From contig JALJCS010000029.1 in NCBI GenBank assembly GCA_023055355.1, positions 1,488,001-1,552,000 of the forward strand: a DNA stretch of 64,000 nucleotides. The letters run 5' to 3'. This document shows, in pieces, positions 47,729-60,542 of this stretch. Made by a program: the position numbers and the translations under genes. Positions within the stretch are counted from its first letter, which is position 1. Every line of letters begins with the position of its first letter. This DNA is from Agelaius tricolor (taxonomy: Eukaryota; Chordata; Aves; Passeriformes; Icteridae). The notes under the pieces were generated by a model. That model searched no databases, was not told the DNA's origin, and saw nothing but the letters and a program-made list of their open reading frames with translations.

Positions 47729-49401
47729 GCTGGCACACCAGCCAGGAATGGATAATCAACACGTACCATCCCAAACAGACATTTCTTTTTGTGAATAAAA
47801 GAAACCAAAATAATTTTATGGCCCAGGTGTTCAACTGTCTGTAACAGGAGCTCAGGATAAGAGGAGTAGTAATCCTGTTCTTCCTGTTAGTAGTGCCCTA
47901 AAGTGCAAGAGCATCTCAGCAGGGGCTCCTTTGGGAATGAGGTGAGGCTGTCCTGCTCTCTGTGCAGTCACTTGGCAAAGACTCAGTGAAAACTCTCCTC
48001 AGGAAGGCCAAATAGGCCATAAAAAGTTGCAGTTTCCCTGTCAGGTTTTGCTAGACTGTCATCAGATTTAAAAGGAAAAGAGAAAACTTTTTGACTAAAA
48101 TTGAACCCACACTGTAGATTATGTCAGACCCAAAAAAGCAATCTAAATGTCTCAATGTTTCATTTGCCATTTAAGTTGCAGGTACTTCCTCATTTGTTTG
48201 AATTCCCTCCCCATACTGAAAATTACCATTTTACTCTGACTTTCCCCCTTAAAGCCTCTGTGTCCCCCAGTTTTAGCAGCCCCTGTCACAGAAGTGAAAA
48301 GATAAAGCTGTAGTAGGTGGTGCAGAACAGTTCTCATGCACTAGCAGCCTTTACCTTCCTCCTCTGCTGAAGGTCTGTGGTGATATATTTAACCTTTAGA
48401 TGACCTTGCATTTATCTAAATATATACTACCCTGGCTATTAATTTTCCTGCGTTCCCAAATCCTTTAATCCTGGCTCAAGCTCTGGTAGTGCCTTGCTAC
48501 ATCTGTTGAGATTAACTCTTGGACTAAACTCATTTATTTATATAAAATCATGGAAAACTTCCCATAGGAGGAGAAGTATCATCTTTTAAGTGGGTGGGAA
48601 TGAGGCACAAGTTGAGGATTATAACCCCAAAAAAGATCTCCTGGGGATCTTGCAAGAAGTTAGAATAAGTCAATGTGAAAATGTGAAGAATTTCTAGCAG
48701 TGAGTTAACATGAGGGAGCCAGCACAATTCTTTGCCCCTAAAAATCCATTGTAATTATTGGTGTGAACATGACAAAAGTGATACAGGGAGAGCAGGTAGA
48801 ATGTTTGATTTGGGGAGGTTCTGGGATATCTGGAAGCGGTGACATCACCATCCTTTCATTTCTGAATTCCTGGTTAGTGTGTTGTACAGTGCATCCAGAA
48901 ACAGGAGAAATACTGTGTTAACAATCAAAGGCAAATGAGTTTTGATTTCATGTCCAGCATTTGTTTAAATGTTCAACAGTGTGGGATCTGGGTTGGGTTT
49001 AGATCCAGATTTGGGTTGGTTTTAGATCCAGAATAATAGAAGGCTGGGGTCCCAGGACTTCAGGTTTCTTTACACAGACAATGTGGGCAGTTTCCGAAAA
49101 TGGAAGAAACTCCATCACTCCAGCTGTGGAGTTTCCCAGATGATGTCTGGGTGGTGGGCTGACACTTTCCCTGGATCTGTACATTTTTCTTAATTAAAAA
49201 ATTGCCTCCTGTATCTCTCACATGGGCAATGTTCAGCAGAGACTCTCAGCCACAGGGAAGTGTTAAAGTTCAGTCTGGGGAAGAGAAGAGAAGGTTGTGT
49301 GGAGACCTCAGGGCACCTTCCAGTGTCTGGGTGGGCTACAAGGAAGGTAGGGAGGGACTTTGCATCAGGAACTGATGTGACTGGACATGGGAGAATGGTT
49401 C

Positions 49402-49655
49402 AAAATGAAAAGAGGGAAATTTAGGTTGGATATAAGGAGGAAATTCCTCCCTGTGAGAGTGGCAAGGCCCTGGCACAGGGTGCCCAGAGCAGCTGTGGCT
49501 GCCCCTGGATCCCTGACAGTGTTGGCCAGGTTGGACATTGGAGCTTGGAGTAACCTGGGACAGTGGAAGGTGTCCCTGCCCTTGGCAAGGAACTTTAGGG
49601 ATGATCCCTAAGGTCCCTTCCAACACAACCCATCCTGGGATTCCATGATATAAAA
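49402..49655 (+). mobile_element. CR1 LINE 3' fragment, plus strand
   Basis: GGTTGGATATAAGGAGGAAA, CCCTGGCACAGGGTGCCCAG and CCTTCCAACACAACCCATCC, then TGGGATTCCATGAT. Confidence 0.9.
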
Positions 49656-51265
49656 CCATGAAATGTATTTTGTTTAAACATCAGCACTTCAATGTCCATG
49701 CTACTCAGCCTGTTGGCATCTCCCAGCAGAGCAGGTCCCTGAGCCCTGAGCTGCCAGAGGAGGGGCCTCTCTGTGATGCTGCTGTTCATGATCCTTTTCT
49801 TGTGTTAATTGGCACATTTCTGTCTATAAACTGCACAAAAATCCCCACTGTGTTCCATAACTCCAGGATACCATGTCCTTGCAGACCTGGCAGATCCACT
49901 GAGGCAGTGGCTGGTGCAGCCATGCCTGGTGCTGGATTTTGGGTGGGTTCTGTGAGTCTCCTGTGATGCCCAGGCCAGTCCCAGTTACAGGAACCCCAGC
50001 TCAGAGCCCGAGGGCTGCTTCTGCAGGCTCTGCCCTGAGCTCAGAGTCCTGACAACAATTTATTTTAAAAATAATTTCAAAAATTTCACATTGTGTGCTG
50101 GGCGACAGCTTGTTCTTGTGCTTGGGCAGGGCATTGCCCTGCTGGATGTTGGTGTGTGGGAAGGGGAAGGTGTGGGCTCTGGTAACTCTTACTTCCTTTG
50201 GGGAATTTGGAATAACTTCAGTCTGGACACCCTACACATGACACTGCCACCAAACTGGTGGGAGGTTGATGGGTGAAAATCAACTTGGAGTAGGAAGGAG
50301 ATCAATCTTTCTCCATGGAGACAAAAAGGGAATTGTGTAAGATGAATGAATAGAGGAGGGAGTGTCTGCCAGGCTTGGTGCTGGCTGCCCCCGTGCCTCC
50401 AGAGGATTTCATGGATGTGCCAACATGACTGGCACAGTCCTGCCTCAGTTCTGCTCAGATGAGCTTGGGGCCATCCTCTGAATCTTTCCCTCATGTTCCT
50501 GTGGTGTTTGAGCAGACTTGGTGCTTCCAGCTGTCCTAGTCACAGGCCTGACAGTGGGACAGGGAATCTGCCCTGCCTCAGGTGGGAGTCTGGGGAGGTG
50601 CTGGTGCCTGAGCTCCATCTCACAACACAGGAGCTGTGCTGGGTGAGCAACACAGAGAAAAGGTGGGAAAAGATGTGCCATGGATTAAAGTTACCAAAGG
50701 TCTGCTCTGGTCTGACTTTCACCTGGGATGAGAGTAAGAAGAAAGTTGCTGGGAAATAAGAGAGAAGGTGGGGATGCAGGGGAGTGCTGAATTTCTCTCT
50801 GGTCACAGCTTAACCTGAATCTTCAAACAGGGAAAGGGAAATAATTTCACTTCTCCCCAGATACAGCAGCCCCTCTTGAGTGATATGGGAATTCTGCAGG
50901 CACATCCTATTCCAAGAACACATTAGGATCCTTCCCACAGCCTTTAACCCTTAGGCTGGTTTAGAGGGGCTTTGCAGCCTTTCTGCCTTTGAAGGGTTGC
51001 AGGGAGAAATGCTGGGTTAAAAGGCAGTGCAGGGACAGTGCAAATTAACATTCAAAGTTAATCCCTCCAGGACCCTGCAGTGCCTGGGGCTCTCAGATTG
51101 TTCTCTCAGGTGCTGGCAGCAGAGCAGAACCTGCAGTTGTCAATGCCTGCTGGTCATTTGATGCTGGATAATTTCAGGGAGCATCACCCAGGGGGAGTTG
51201 AGGGGAGATGTTGGTTGAACACTTCAGATCATAACACTCCATTTCCTCCTTCTGTTTTACTCCAG

Positions 51266-51347
51266 GTTGGATTCTTTCCCAGTGAATGTGTAGAACTCAT
51301 CAACGACAAAGTCCCTCAGTCCGTGACCAATTCGGTGCCAAAACCAG
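51266..51347 (+). CDS. ARHGAP32: ARHGAP32 coding exon: end of SH3 domain and start of SH3-RhoGAP linker
   Basis: This 82-nt exon encodes 27 residues (VGFFPSECVELINDKVPQSV then TNSVPKP) plus the first base, G, of the next codon, so it ends in phase 1. The acceptor is TGTTTTACTCCAG and the donor CCAG|GTGTGT. FFPSECVEL is the final SH3 strand and 3-10 helix, equivalent to the usual FPSNYVE. VPQSVTNSVPKP is the start of the linker to the RhoGAP domain and is diagnostic for ARHGAP32. The next known exon should begin by completing a Val codon and encode SKKHGKL; I could not find it before the window end, so the following intron is at least 12.6 kb. This is the only exon of the six that is not phase 0 on both sides. 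Confidence 0.93.
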
Positions 51348-54300
51348 GTGTGTAATCAGCTCTTCTTGATGCAGTGAACTGGACTGGAGTTCTCTTTGTG
51401 TGTTCTGTGTTTAATTCCTCCTTCACACGTGTCATGAGTGTTGATCATCCCCTGCACATCCTCCTGCCCCTCTGTGTGTTGATCACCCACACGTTGCCCC
51501 TCTCTGGGGAGCTCCCACTGTTGAATGTCCTTCACCTGCTGCACAGACTTGTATCAGTGTCCTCCTCCTGCCTGACTTGAAGGATTTAAGCCTGTCAGAA
51601 TTTCAAGATACTTTGAGCAGTCTGTAAAGAGAGATTCCATGAAGCATCCCAGTTCTGGGTGATCAAGGGAGTGTCAGGATGTTTTATACAGAACATGGAT
51701 GAGCAGGAGTGTTTGTGCTGATCAGATAGAATAGATCACCTTGGTACTGGAAGGTTCTTTCTGCTTGAGGATAAATGGAGGAAGTTGGATATTACAGAAT
51801 TGGAATTCTGGTTGCTTGTGCTCTGGGTGCATGGCTCCATCTGCTTCCTCCTGCCTTCTGGACAGTTCTGTGTTGTAGGAAAAACAGGCAAATTAATCCA
51901 AAGTTCTGCTGAAGGAAGGAATAATAAATAAAGAATGGGATTTTGGATCTGACTCTACTGTCAACCTTCCCATCCTTTCAGTGTGTTCTGGAAGTGATTG
52001 GCATTAGGTGTGCTGGCATAACTGAGATCTCTGTAAAATTTACTGGTGGGGAAGATGAAATTTTAAAGAAAATATCTCCATATTCATATAGGTAAAGATA
52101 TTTCTATATATCTTTCGTGTTGAGGAGTTTCAATGTGCTGTTCTTTCTTAGAATGTTAAGCAGCTGGGAAGGGAAGTTGGTGTTGAACTGGTGTTCTTCT
52201 CATTCTTCTTCTCTATTTTAATGATGTTCCTTCTCTTGGCAGATTGCTGACTTGATACTTTTAAACAAATAGATTCAATTCAAAAGCTTGACATTTGCCA
52301 AGGGAAATATCAGCATTTTATCAGCTCAGAGCTCTGGGGTTTGGTGGAAAGCCATGGATACCCAAGCTGTGAGTGCTCTGCAGTGATCTGTGTGCTTTGG
52401 AGAGCTGGCAGGTCGGAGCAGGGCTGTCCTCAGCCATTGGCACTGCCAGCCTCTGACACTGCTGGGAATATGAATTGGAATCAGAGGCACAGAGATGAGC
52501 ATTCCCTGGATCCAGGGCCTGCCTGTGCTCCATCAGCTAAAACAGGAAAGGCAACTTTCAGCCTAAACACAAGCAAATATTTATTGTTAAACGTGACTCA
52601 GGCCATTCAGTGTGCTGAGCTGCTGGGGAGCAGGGTCTGCTTTGGTGGGAGATAATGGAGCAGAATGGATGAGGGGATTCTGTTTGGCTTCAGCAACACC
52701 ATGGGGGGAGGATTTCCCTCTTCAGCCCTGGGAAATGTTTGGTACAAAGGTGGCTCCAGAAGCCCACGTATCATGAAAAGCAATAAGTTGGAAGATATTG
52801 CCAAGTCACAGAGGTGTCCCCTGACCTTCCCTGATGGCTGTTCCATGGGTACATCAAAGGCTCCTCTAGGAGAGCTCTAAGGATCTTTGAGATGTAAGGA
52901 ATGCTGAAGCTGATTCTGTCATCCTGCCCCTCCTCTGCACACACAGTTCCTGGTGCCACTCCTTGGGTGCATTCTCTGTGCACCTTGGGAAGTGACAGCA
53001 CTTGACTGAGGTTGGCAGGAGTCTGGAATTCCTTCTTGGATGCTGCAAAAGCTGCTGGGAGAGGAGCAGGGAGGAGGGTCCTGTAGTTAGGGAATGGTGG
53101 ATGTGGTGCTGGAGGACTCCAGGAACTCTTGGCTGGATGAAAAGTGCTGTGTGAGATGGGTGAGAGGAGGAAGGCAGGAGGGAGTTCCAGGTCCAGGTGT
53201 GCCAGCACAGCCCCGGGAGCTGGCAGGGGCAGGACTGAGGTGCTGCCAGAGGGGAAGCTGGCTCTTCCCAAGGGCACCCTGCAGGGATGGGAATGGCATT
53301 GCTGGGATAATGCACTTTGCTCGCCCTATTCCTGCATTTTGTGTTTTCCAGTCCACACATTATGCACACAAAGTATTTCTCATGCACTTAGATACCCACA
53401 TTAATTACTTTTCTCCCTGTACCTGTGTCCCCAAGGACCAGAGACTTTCCTAAAAGTCTCACATGGAGCTGTTGTCCTCACTTGACATTAGCAGGGTATT
53501 TCATCTTGAATTAATGTGAAGTTTTAGATTTGGCCTTGACGAGCTGCACTTATCAACAGGCCAACTTTGATTTCTTTAATCAAAATATGATGTGTGGAGC
53601 ATCCAGGACATTGTGTATGTGCAGAGTAAAGCTCTTTGCCACGAAGGAATTTCCAAACACAGAACTCCTCGTGCTGCTTAATTGTCCCTGGGTCTGGCTG
53701 GGCTGAGGAACCTAATGAAAAGCAGATGGAACTTCCTGCCCTGGGTTTCTATTATTATTTATAATTAGAGGGTTTAATGTGCACAAGGGATGGGGACAGC
53801 ATTTTAATGGAGCCATAAAATATTGCGGTGGTCTTTAATGCAGGGCAGTGACTGCAGTTCCATGGAGATGAAACACAGGGAAGGGCAGAGGAGGGTTGGG
53901 TTTGAGGGCAAACTCTGCTTTTGGAAACAACATTTTCATGGACTGTGGCAGGATGTGCTTTGTACCAGCAGTGATGGAGCCAGGGCCTGGGATGAGTGAT
54001 GGAAAATGGGAAAATATAGGAAAAACAGAAAAACCATACAGAGAACTGGCTTTTTATTCTGTTCTGAACAGTCAGAGTCATGTGAAAGAATACCAGTTTT
54101 GCCCCAAGTCACCTCTCAAATATATTTGACAATAAAGTTTGGAGTCAGGAGAGGAAAGGTACCTGTTGAGAGGTATTTTCCCTCCAGTTTTGGACTAAGC
54201 CTGTGCCTTCTTTTTTTCATCTTCAGTCCTGTAGGAAAATGCTTTTTTTTCCCCAGCTGGGATGCAAATGCTTTCCTGACTGTTTCTATTTATGTAAAAA

Positions 54301-56349
54301 AACCTGTGAAGATCTAGGAAGGTTCTGTGAGCTCATAAAATCCCACATTTCTTGAGCACTTTCCTTTTCTCTAAATTCTCCCAGTATTCTTAGTGGGATA
54401 CAATACACTAATGATAATTTTTTAGCCTAAAATATTCTATTGGTTTGATATCTACTATTTCATAGTTAATATTATCAATTTAGCTGAATTTCAGTGCCAC
54501 AATAAATGGAATTAGCTTGTATTCATGAGCATTTTTAGAGATCCAGGATAAAGGCTGCATTTGAATTTCAGATCTTCAGGGAGAAGTGAATCTTTTAAAT
54601 ATTCAGTGCTGCTCAGAAGGAAAAGTGTGAATAGCTGCTCTGGATTTTCCTTCTAAGTGAACATTTGTGAAGTGCCTGAACTTTGTGCTGTGTTGACTCT
54701 TCTCATCCCCCTCTGTCCATCCCTTTTTTTGGGAACAGTGTCTTTATGTCCATGTGTGCTCGTGCTGTCCCCACTCCTCAGTCACAGTCAGTGTCTCAGC
54801 TCTCTCTTTCAGTCCCTTTCTTCCTCAGAATTCTGCATATTCATAGTTTAGCAGTATTTTAACCTGCATCTCACACCTTACCTCATACCTGCAGTTTGTT
54901 TTGTCTTTTCCTAACAAGCAGCATCTTCCTGTGACCCAACTTCACTGCAGTGGCCTTGGCAGGGTCATTCTGGGGAAGGTTTTAGACTTGGTCTTTGCTG
55001 GGGAGCAGCTGCATTCAGTGGGGAAACACAGAATTAAGAAAAGAGGGACAGTTAGAGCTGAAGAGAACAAATGGGGGTAAGAAGGTAATATTTCACTTTT
55101 TTTTCCTCCCCCCAAAATAAGCATTTTTAAAGCCTCAGGGATCATTCTCACAAATAATGTAAAACCCAGCAGCTCTGCCCAACTTTATGGAGGAATTTTC
55201 AACTTCCTGTCTCATCCATTTAATTTATGTTTGAGAGGTGAAGGTGCTCTTATGGGACACACATTAAAAGGTCCCCTGTCAGTATTACAGGGTGTTGTGA
55301 ATGATTAATTTTCTTTTTAAAACATCAATAACAGATTGATCCGCACACCCAATACAAATAATCCACTGAATTTTAGAAGGATTGAAATTTAGCTCTGGAT
55401 CAGGCAACAGGCTCTGGTCAATGCTGGAGAAATTAATTTTAACTGCAAAAATGCAAATTGAGACACATTCACTGAGCTGTTGTAATGACAACAAGGCCAT
55501 GCCTGGTTTGAAACAGGCTCATTTCTAATCCCTGGGTAAAAGAGATTGTGGTCAATATTTATTTTAATAGAAATCAGAAAGGAGAAGGTGCAAATAGAGC
55601 TTAAATTCTGCAGATGCCCAGGCTGAGCAGCCATTTGACACTGATAAGAGCATCATGTCTTAATTAGTGCTTTTATAAAGAAATCAGGGGAAGTGTACAT
55701 AATTAGTACCAGTCTTGTTAATCTGAAGTAAACAAAGGAGTAGTTTGGTGTTCATGCCACTGTCTTGTTAAAGCTGAATTAAATGGAAAAGTGCTGAGCC
55801 AAGGCAGGTCTCCATTTGCAGGGGGAGGCAGAGAGGGGATGAGCACCCAGAGCTGCACAGCTGGAGCTGCTGATGAGACAGGAGCTGCTTCCAGCCCTGC
55901 CAGGCCTCAGGACCAAAATCCTGCAGGGAATCCTGATCCCTTGGGCACGGGGATGCAGGAGCAAAGGGCAGCAGGGGGAGAGTGCAAACTCCCTCCAGGA
56001 GAGTCCCTGTCCATGTCTGGGAGCTGCTGCAGGATCTCCCCAGCTCTGAGAGCCACCAGGAGCCAGCCAGCAGCTCCAGCAGGTCTGTGCCTGCTTGTGG
56101 GGTCCTTGGGCTGGAGGAGGCCCAGCACTGCCATGCTCACCTCCCTGTCCCCAAGGGCCACATCCCACACTTCTCCTTCCCTCCAGAACACAAGTGTGGG
56201 GCTGGGGCAGAGCTGGGCCTGCCTCCTCTGCAGTGCAGGATTTTCAGGAGGAGCACAGCAGCAAAACACAGCTCTGAGACAATTATTCTGCTTTTTGCAC
56301 AGGATTAAGAGTAAGAACAGCTTCTGCTTTAGTACCAGGAGAGAAGAAA

Positions 56350-56386
56350 GAAAATTCAGTATATAACAAAATTCAGTATATAACAA
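56350..56386. repeat. 17-bp direct repeat
   Basis: AAAATTCAGTATATAAC occurs twice in tandem, in an otherwise unremarkable intron stretch. Confidence 0.85.
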
Positions 56387-56676
56387 ACCACGTGCTGTTT
56401 GGCAGGACTGGGATGGGCCTTGTGCTGAAAGGTCAAGCATGTAAAATGTTGGGGTGTTTTTTGAGCTGGGACACAGGGGGGGAATTCCTGGATCCTCTGA
56501 ATTTCCCAGGTGTTTAGCACCAAACAACTTGAAGGATTGGGTGTGTTGTATTGTGCTGTTGATAGCCCAGCTGAGCTTTGTGTGAAATGAGCCCATTTTC
56601 AGTGCAAGCATATTTTAACCAGCTGCTTTTTGTTTTTGTTTTGCTTTTTTCCTTTTTTTTATTTCTCCCTTCCCAG

Positions 56677-56727
56677 TCTCCCCTGCCCATGGAGCCCGTC
56701 CAGCGTCCTGGAGCTACTTCCCCCCTT
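56677..56727 (+). CDS. Candidate 51-nt cassette exon in the SH3-RhoGAP linker (prediction)
   Basis: A roughly 45-nt T/C tract ends in TTCCCAG directly before 56677, and a consensus-like donor GTATGT follows at 56728. The 51-nt interval is a whole number of codons. Read in phase 1, as dictated by the SH3 exon, it is open and would add VSPAHGARPASWSYFPP plus one base. It is GC-rich within AT-rich intron. Inclusion would change the first base of the following split codon from G to T. More pyrimidine-rich sequence follows the donor. I do not recognise the peptide. The chance of 17 open codons is substantial, so the case rests on splice-site strength, phase and symmetry. Confidence 0.3.
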
Positions 56728-58844
56728 GTATGTCTTCATTTATTCCTTTGTCTTTCTTTCATTCTTGCCTTGTTTCTCTGTCTCCTTTTTCTTTCCTTCT
56801 TCTTCTGTACATGCAGGTCAGTAGCACTGATGCCCTGAAGGATATTTAGGGGAAACCAAAACAAATCTTTGTTCTAAGGTGCTTTTAAAAAAGATATTTG
56901 GGCATAAAATAATACAACAGGGAAAGAACAAAGCTGGTTATAGCTCTTTTCTGGGGGTGATAGAATCATCTTGAATCCATAAAAAGATTGAAAATATTAA
57001 AAGGAAAGAAATTAAGTGTCAGACAACCAAGCATGAATGTCAGTGTGAAAGAAACAGAAGATAAAAATGGATGATGGGGAGGAATTAAACATAGTTAGTG
57101 AAGTTTGTTAGAACATGGCAACCTTCAGAAGCCAATTTTTTTTTTTATGAGGGAATGGTGTTTGTGCTAACATCTGACAATGCCCAAAGTGAACTAATAT
57201 GTGGCTTGTTTATTCATAGTCCTGCTTCACGTTGCTGTGGTCTTTTTTAGATCCTGCTAGTGCTGGTCTGAACGTCACAGCAATAACCTGGTGTCAGTAA
57301 AACCTGGGATTGGTCATGTAGATTTGTCATTTTTACAGCAAATGCCTCACTTGCACAAATCACCTCCCCCTGGGATGTTGTTTGGATTCCCTAAGTCAGT
57401 CTGAAAGCTTGATATGCAAATACTGTAAAGAGACAATTATAAAATATATCATATTCATGGAAATGTACACAGATACATCCTTTGCCCACCCACCCACTGC
57501 CAGCCTGCTGGCACAGCCTGGAGAGGGGGAACAGGCAGTGCTCCCATTCCCAGGGCTCCCTCCAGCACAGGAAAACCTGGTCCTGCTGGGAAGAGTTGGT
57601 TTCTGAGCAGCTTCCTGAGCACATGCCAACACCTCCAGACCCTGCAGGCAGAAGCAATGTCCAGAGGGGGAGAGCAGGGGCTGTATATTGACAAATATTG
57701 ACGTATTTGGGATATGCCATTGAGAGTGAGGTGAGGCTTCTTCCACTGCCCATGTCCAAACCCACAGGAGCCAGGGAATACTGAAACTGGGGTGGAGGTT
57801 TTAAGAATGAGGGCAGAATTTATTGCTGAGACTGGCCACATCCACTGATAAATAATCTGACAGAAAATTTGGGAGGAATCAGAATAGTGAATCTTGTAAG
57901 GTCCAGGGAGTTCCCTTTGGGCATACAAATATGGAGAAAAGATTTTTCTTCATGTTTTTCCATTTGTACAGTCAAGTTCCTTGGCTCCCCGAGCCCTTCA
58001 GAGATGCATTACCTGCCAAGGATCAGCAGCAGTTAAATTCAGAGAACACAGGGAGGCTTTAGCCTGTCTATTTTTTCAGGCAGACTTTTTTATTAGGTTT
58101 TTAACACAAAAAAAAGGAATGGCCACATTTCTGGTTATTTAATGCCAGTGGTCAGTGTTGAGTCCCCCTCCTCTCTCAGCTGTGAGAAGGAAGCTTCTGA
58201 CAACAGAGCAGCTCTAATATTTCTGCTCAAAGCTATGAGGCTCATTAGTGGTTCTGCTTGTTTTTCCTGTGAAATTAATTCCTTGTGACAGCCCTGTCCC
58301 TCTGTGAGTCACAGAATTGCCACAGAGATGACAAACTTGGCTGTGGCTGCTCTGTGAGCACCACTGGAGAGCTGGGGAACCACATCCTCCCCTGGATGAG
58401 CACTCCTGGGCTCTGGGGCTGTTTTATATTATTTCTGTGTGCCACAGATCACGGCTTCCACTACCAGGAATTTAGAAATACTTGTGGTTTTTAGGTATGG
58501 GGGATTTGAGGTCCTGTTCAGGTTTTGCTGGGGCAAGGGGGAAGTTCCTTTCTGGGCTCATTTAGGCACTGAAGTTCTTTTTTGGGCTCATATAAACGAG
58601 CTGAGCTCTGGACAGGGAGGCAGGGGCTGGAGAGGGTTTTGTAACTGGGACAAAGTGCCCCTGACCACAAGCCCAAAATCTTCGGTCTCCCAGCCACAGC
58701 AAAGGCTGTTCCTCTGCAAGCTGTGCTGTGTTAAAAATCACTGATTTCTCCTCCAGCTTTTGCCAACATAAACTGACATATATTTTATATAATTTTTAGT
58801 ACTCTTTTAACAGTGAAAACTCTGCTTAGGGTGGTCTGTGCACA

Positions 58845-58930
58845 GCATCTCAGAATCCCAGACTGGTATGGGTTGGAAGGGAGCCTAAAGATCATCTGGT
58901 TCCACCTGCTGCCTTGGGCAGGGACTGGAA
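58845..58930 (-). mobile_element. CR1 LINE 3' fragment, minus strand
   Basis: GGTATGGGTTGGAAGGGAGC, CTAAAGATCATCTGGTTCCA and GCTGCCTTGGGCAGGGACTG; similarity stops soon after. Confidence 0.8.
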
Positions 58931-59360
58931 TTGCAATTGGCCTGCACACACTGTGCTCACTGCTGAGCCAGCTCCAAGCCCAGTTGTTCAGGCCCCAGCA
59001 CCACCCACTTCATCCCCAGCTCAGTTTTCCAGGGATTTGGGTGTTCACTCAGCTTAGTTCAGCTCTGCCCATGGTTTTTGCTGTTCACTCTGTGAGTTCA
59101 GTGGATCAACTCCCTCACAATGTCTGCTCCTGCTTGCACACAGACATTGATGGGCAGGAACAATTCAGGCCTAGAACAGCCCAGAGAAGCTCAGCTCTGC
59201 ATGCCCAGCACTGAACTCTGGATTTCTCCAGCTCTGTCTCTCTAACTGCTGTCTCTCCACACTGAATTGTTGGTCTCCTGCAGTCCCCTCTAGGAGATTT
59301 TTAACCTTGTCCTCTCTCTTGCCTTCTGTCTGTCCCTGTGCCCCCTCCCCTGATTATCAG

Positions 59361-59435
59361 ATTTGGAGATGGATAGTGTAAAGCCAGGCTCTGCATTTGT
59401 TACCGAGGCTCTGAACCAGTCCCACCTGAGCTCAG
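59361..59435 (+). CDS. Candidate 75-nt cassette exon in the SH3-RhoGAP linker (prediction)
   Basis: A long C/T tract runs from about 59305 and ends in TGATTATCAG at 59360; the donor CTCAG|GTAGAG follows at 59436. The 75 nt are a whole number of codons. Only the phase compatible with the SH3 exon is open; the other two frames hit stops within seven codons. The reading is D (G plus AT), then LEMDSVKPGSAF and VTEALNQSHLSS, then a single G. Because the exon ends with the same overhang base as the SH3 exon, inclusion would leave the next split codon unchanged. No homologue comes to mind. This is the best-supported novel exon candidate in the window, but it remains a prediction. Confidence 0.38.
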
Positions 59436-60542
59436 GTAGAGCCTGTTCTGTGCCATCACTCTCTGTCCTAACCACCTCTAACCCTGTATGTGGTAGCAAT
59501 AACCACTCACTAACCCCTAGGCTTGCTGGCAGAACCTAGCTGTAGTGTCATAAGTAGTGAAATAGAGATTTATTAATTTCTTTTTATATTAAAAACTGTT
59601 GGGTAGAAGAGCCAGTGCCTGGTTCTGAGAACCACCTTCTGAGGGGCAGATTTTCTGCATGTGCTCTCCAGACCCAGTGAGTGAATCCAGATCTTAAGGT
59701 GCTGCTCAGCACACCTGGGCCTTGCCTTGTGCACACTCTGCAGTATCAGCTGCCAAGTGGGTGTTAATCTGTGTATCAGAAATCAGCTTCTTTTCTCCCC
59801 CAACTGCTGCATTTCTAAATATAAAGTGTTCTTCTTTTCCCAGGCTTTCAATTGTGCCTCCCTCACTATCCAAAGAGTTTGCCAAACCCTCTGTGACCAT
59901 GGTCTGGAGGGAAGACCTTGCTTAAATAAGAGAGGGAAGGAATGTGGTTAAATATATAGTTTTATGGCAATGGAAACAACCCTCCTGTGTGCCCAGTGCA
60001 CTGTGAGAGCAGAAAACAACTGTGCTGTGTTGTCATTGCCATGACAACATGGCTGTCTCTTGGCAGAACTGGCACTAGGTGAAATTAAAGTGTTCCAGTG
60101 GAACTGAGGAGCTGAGATGTGTCCCTGGTACATTTTATGTAATTAAACATTTGATCCTCAGTTATTGAAAGGTATTTGACAACAGACATTCCCATTTATT
60201 TGCTTGTTGTGTTAAGTCATACCTGGACTTCTGTTTCCCTGGATCTCATCAGTGCTTGGAAATAGACTGTAGGTGGGATTTTGGGAGAGCAGAGCAGCAA
60301 TGTGTGGGAGCTTCATTTCTAGGCAGGGCTTGGCACCAAGGCCAATGGCAGAGTTCTTGCCCAGGCTTCAGACAACGTTGTCCCATGTCCCTCTGTTTCA
60401 CCCAGTCCCTTGGGATTGGGGTTGAACTGTACCTTCCTAGAGGTCATCCCAGGGTGAACAGGGTGAATTGGATATTTGATATCAAAGCAATGCTGATAAA
60501 TACAGCCAGTCAAAGCTCATTTCAGTCCTGCTCTCCACAAAA

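Larger units (their letters stand above)
44238..51265 (+). other. Intron of 7,028 bp within the SH3 domain
   Basis: GT-AG, phase 0. It contains CR1 pieces near 45.5, 47.4 and 49.4 kb. The 178-codon minus-strand frame at 46512-47048 has no recognisable domain and is not called. Confidence 0.9.

Noticed and set aside
20336..51347. Assignment of the gene to ARHGAP33 instead of ARHGAP32
   Set aside because: FFPSECVEL fits ARHGAP33, but the PX-SH3 linker and the VPQSVTNSVPKP segment fit ARHGAP32 far better.
54738..54840. Possible exon after TTTGGGAACAG
   Set aside because: No acceptable donor follows; further AGs and C/T-rich sequence suggest intron.
55907..56611. 234-codon minus-strand frame
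   Set aside because: No recognisable domain, no codon pattern of a gene, and it lies in the intron. Conservation data could revive it.
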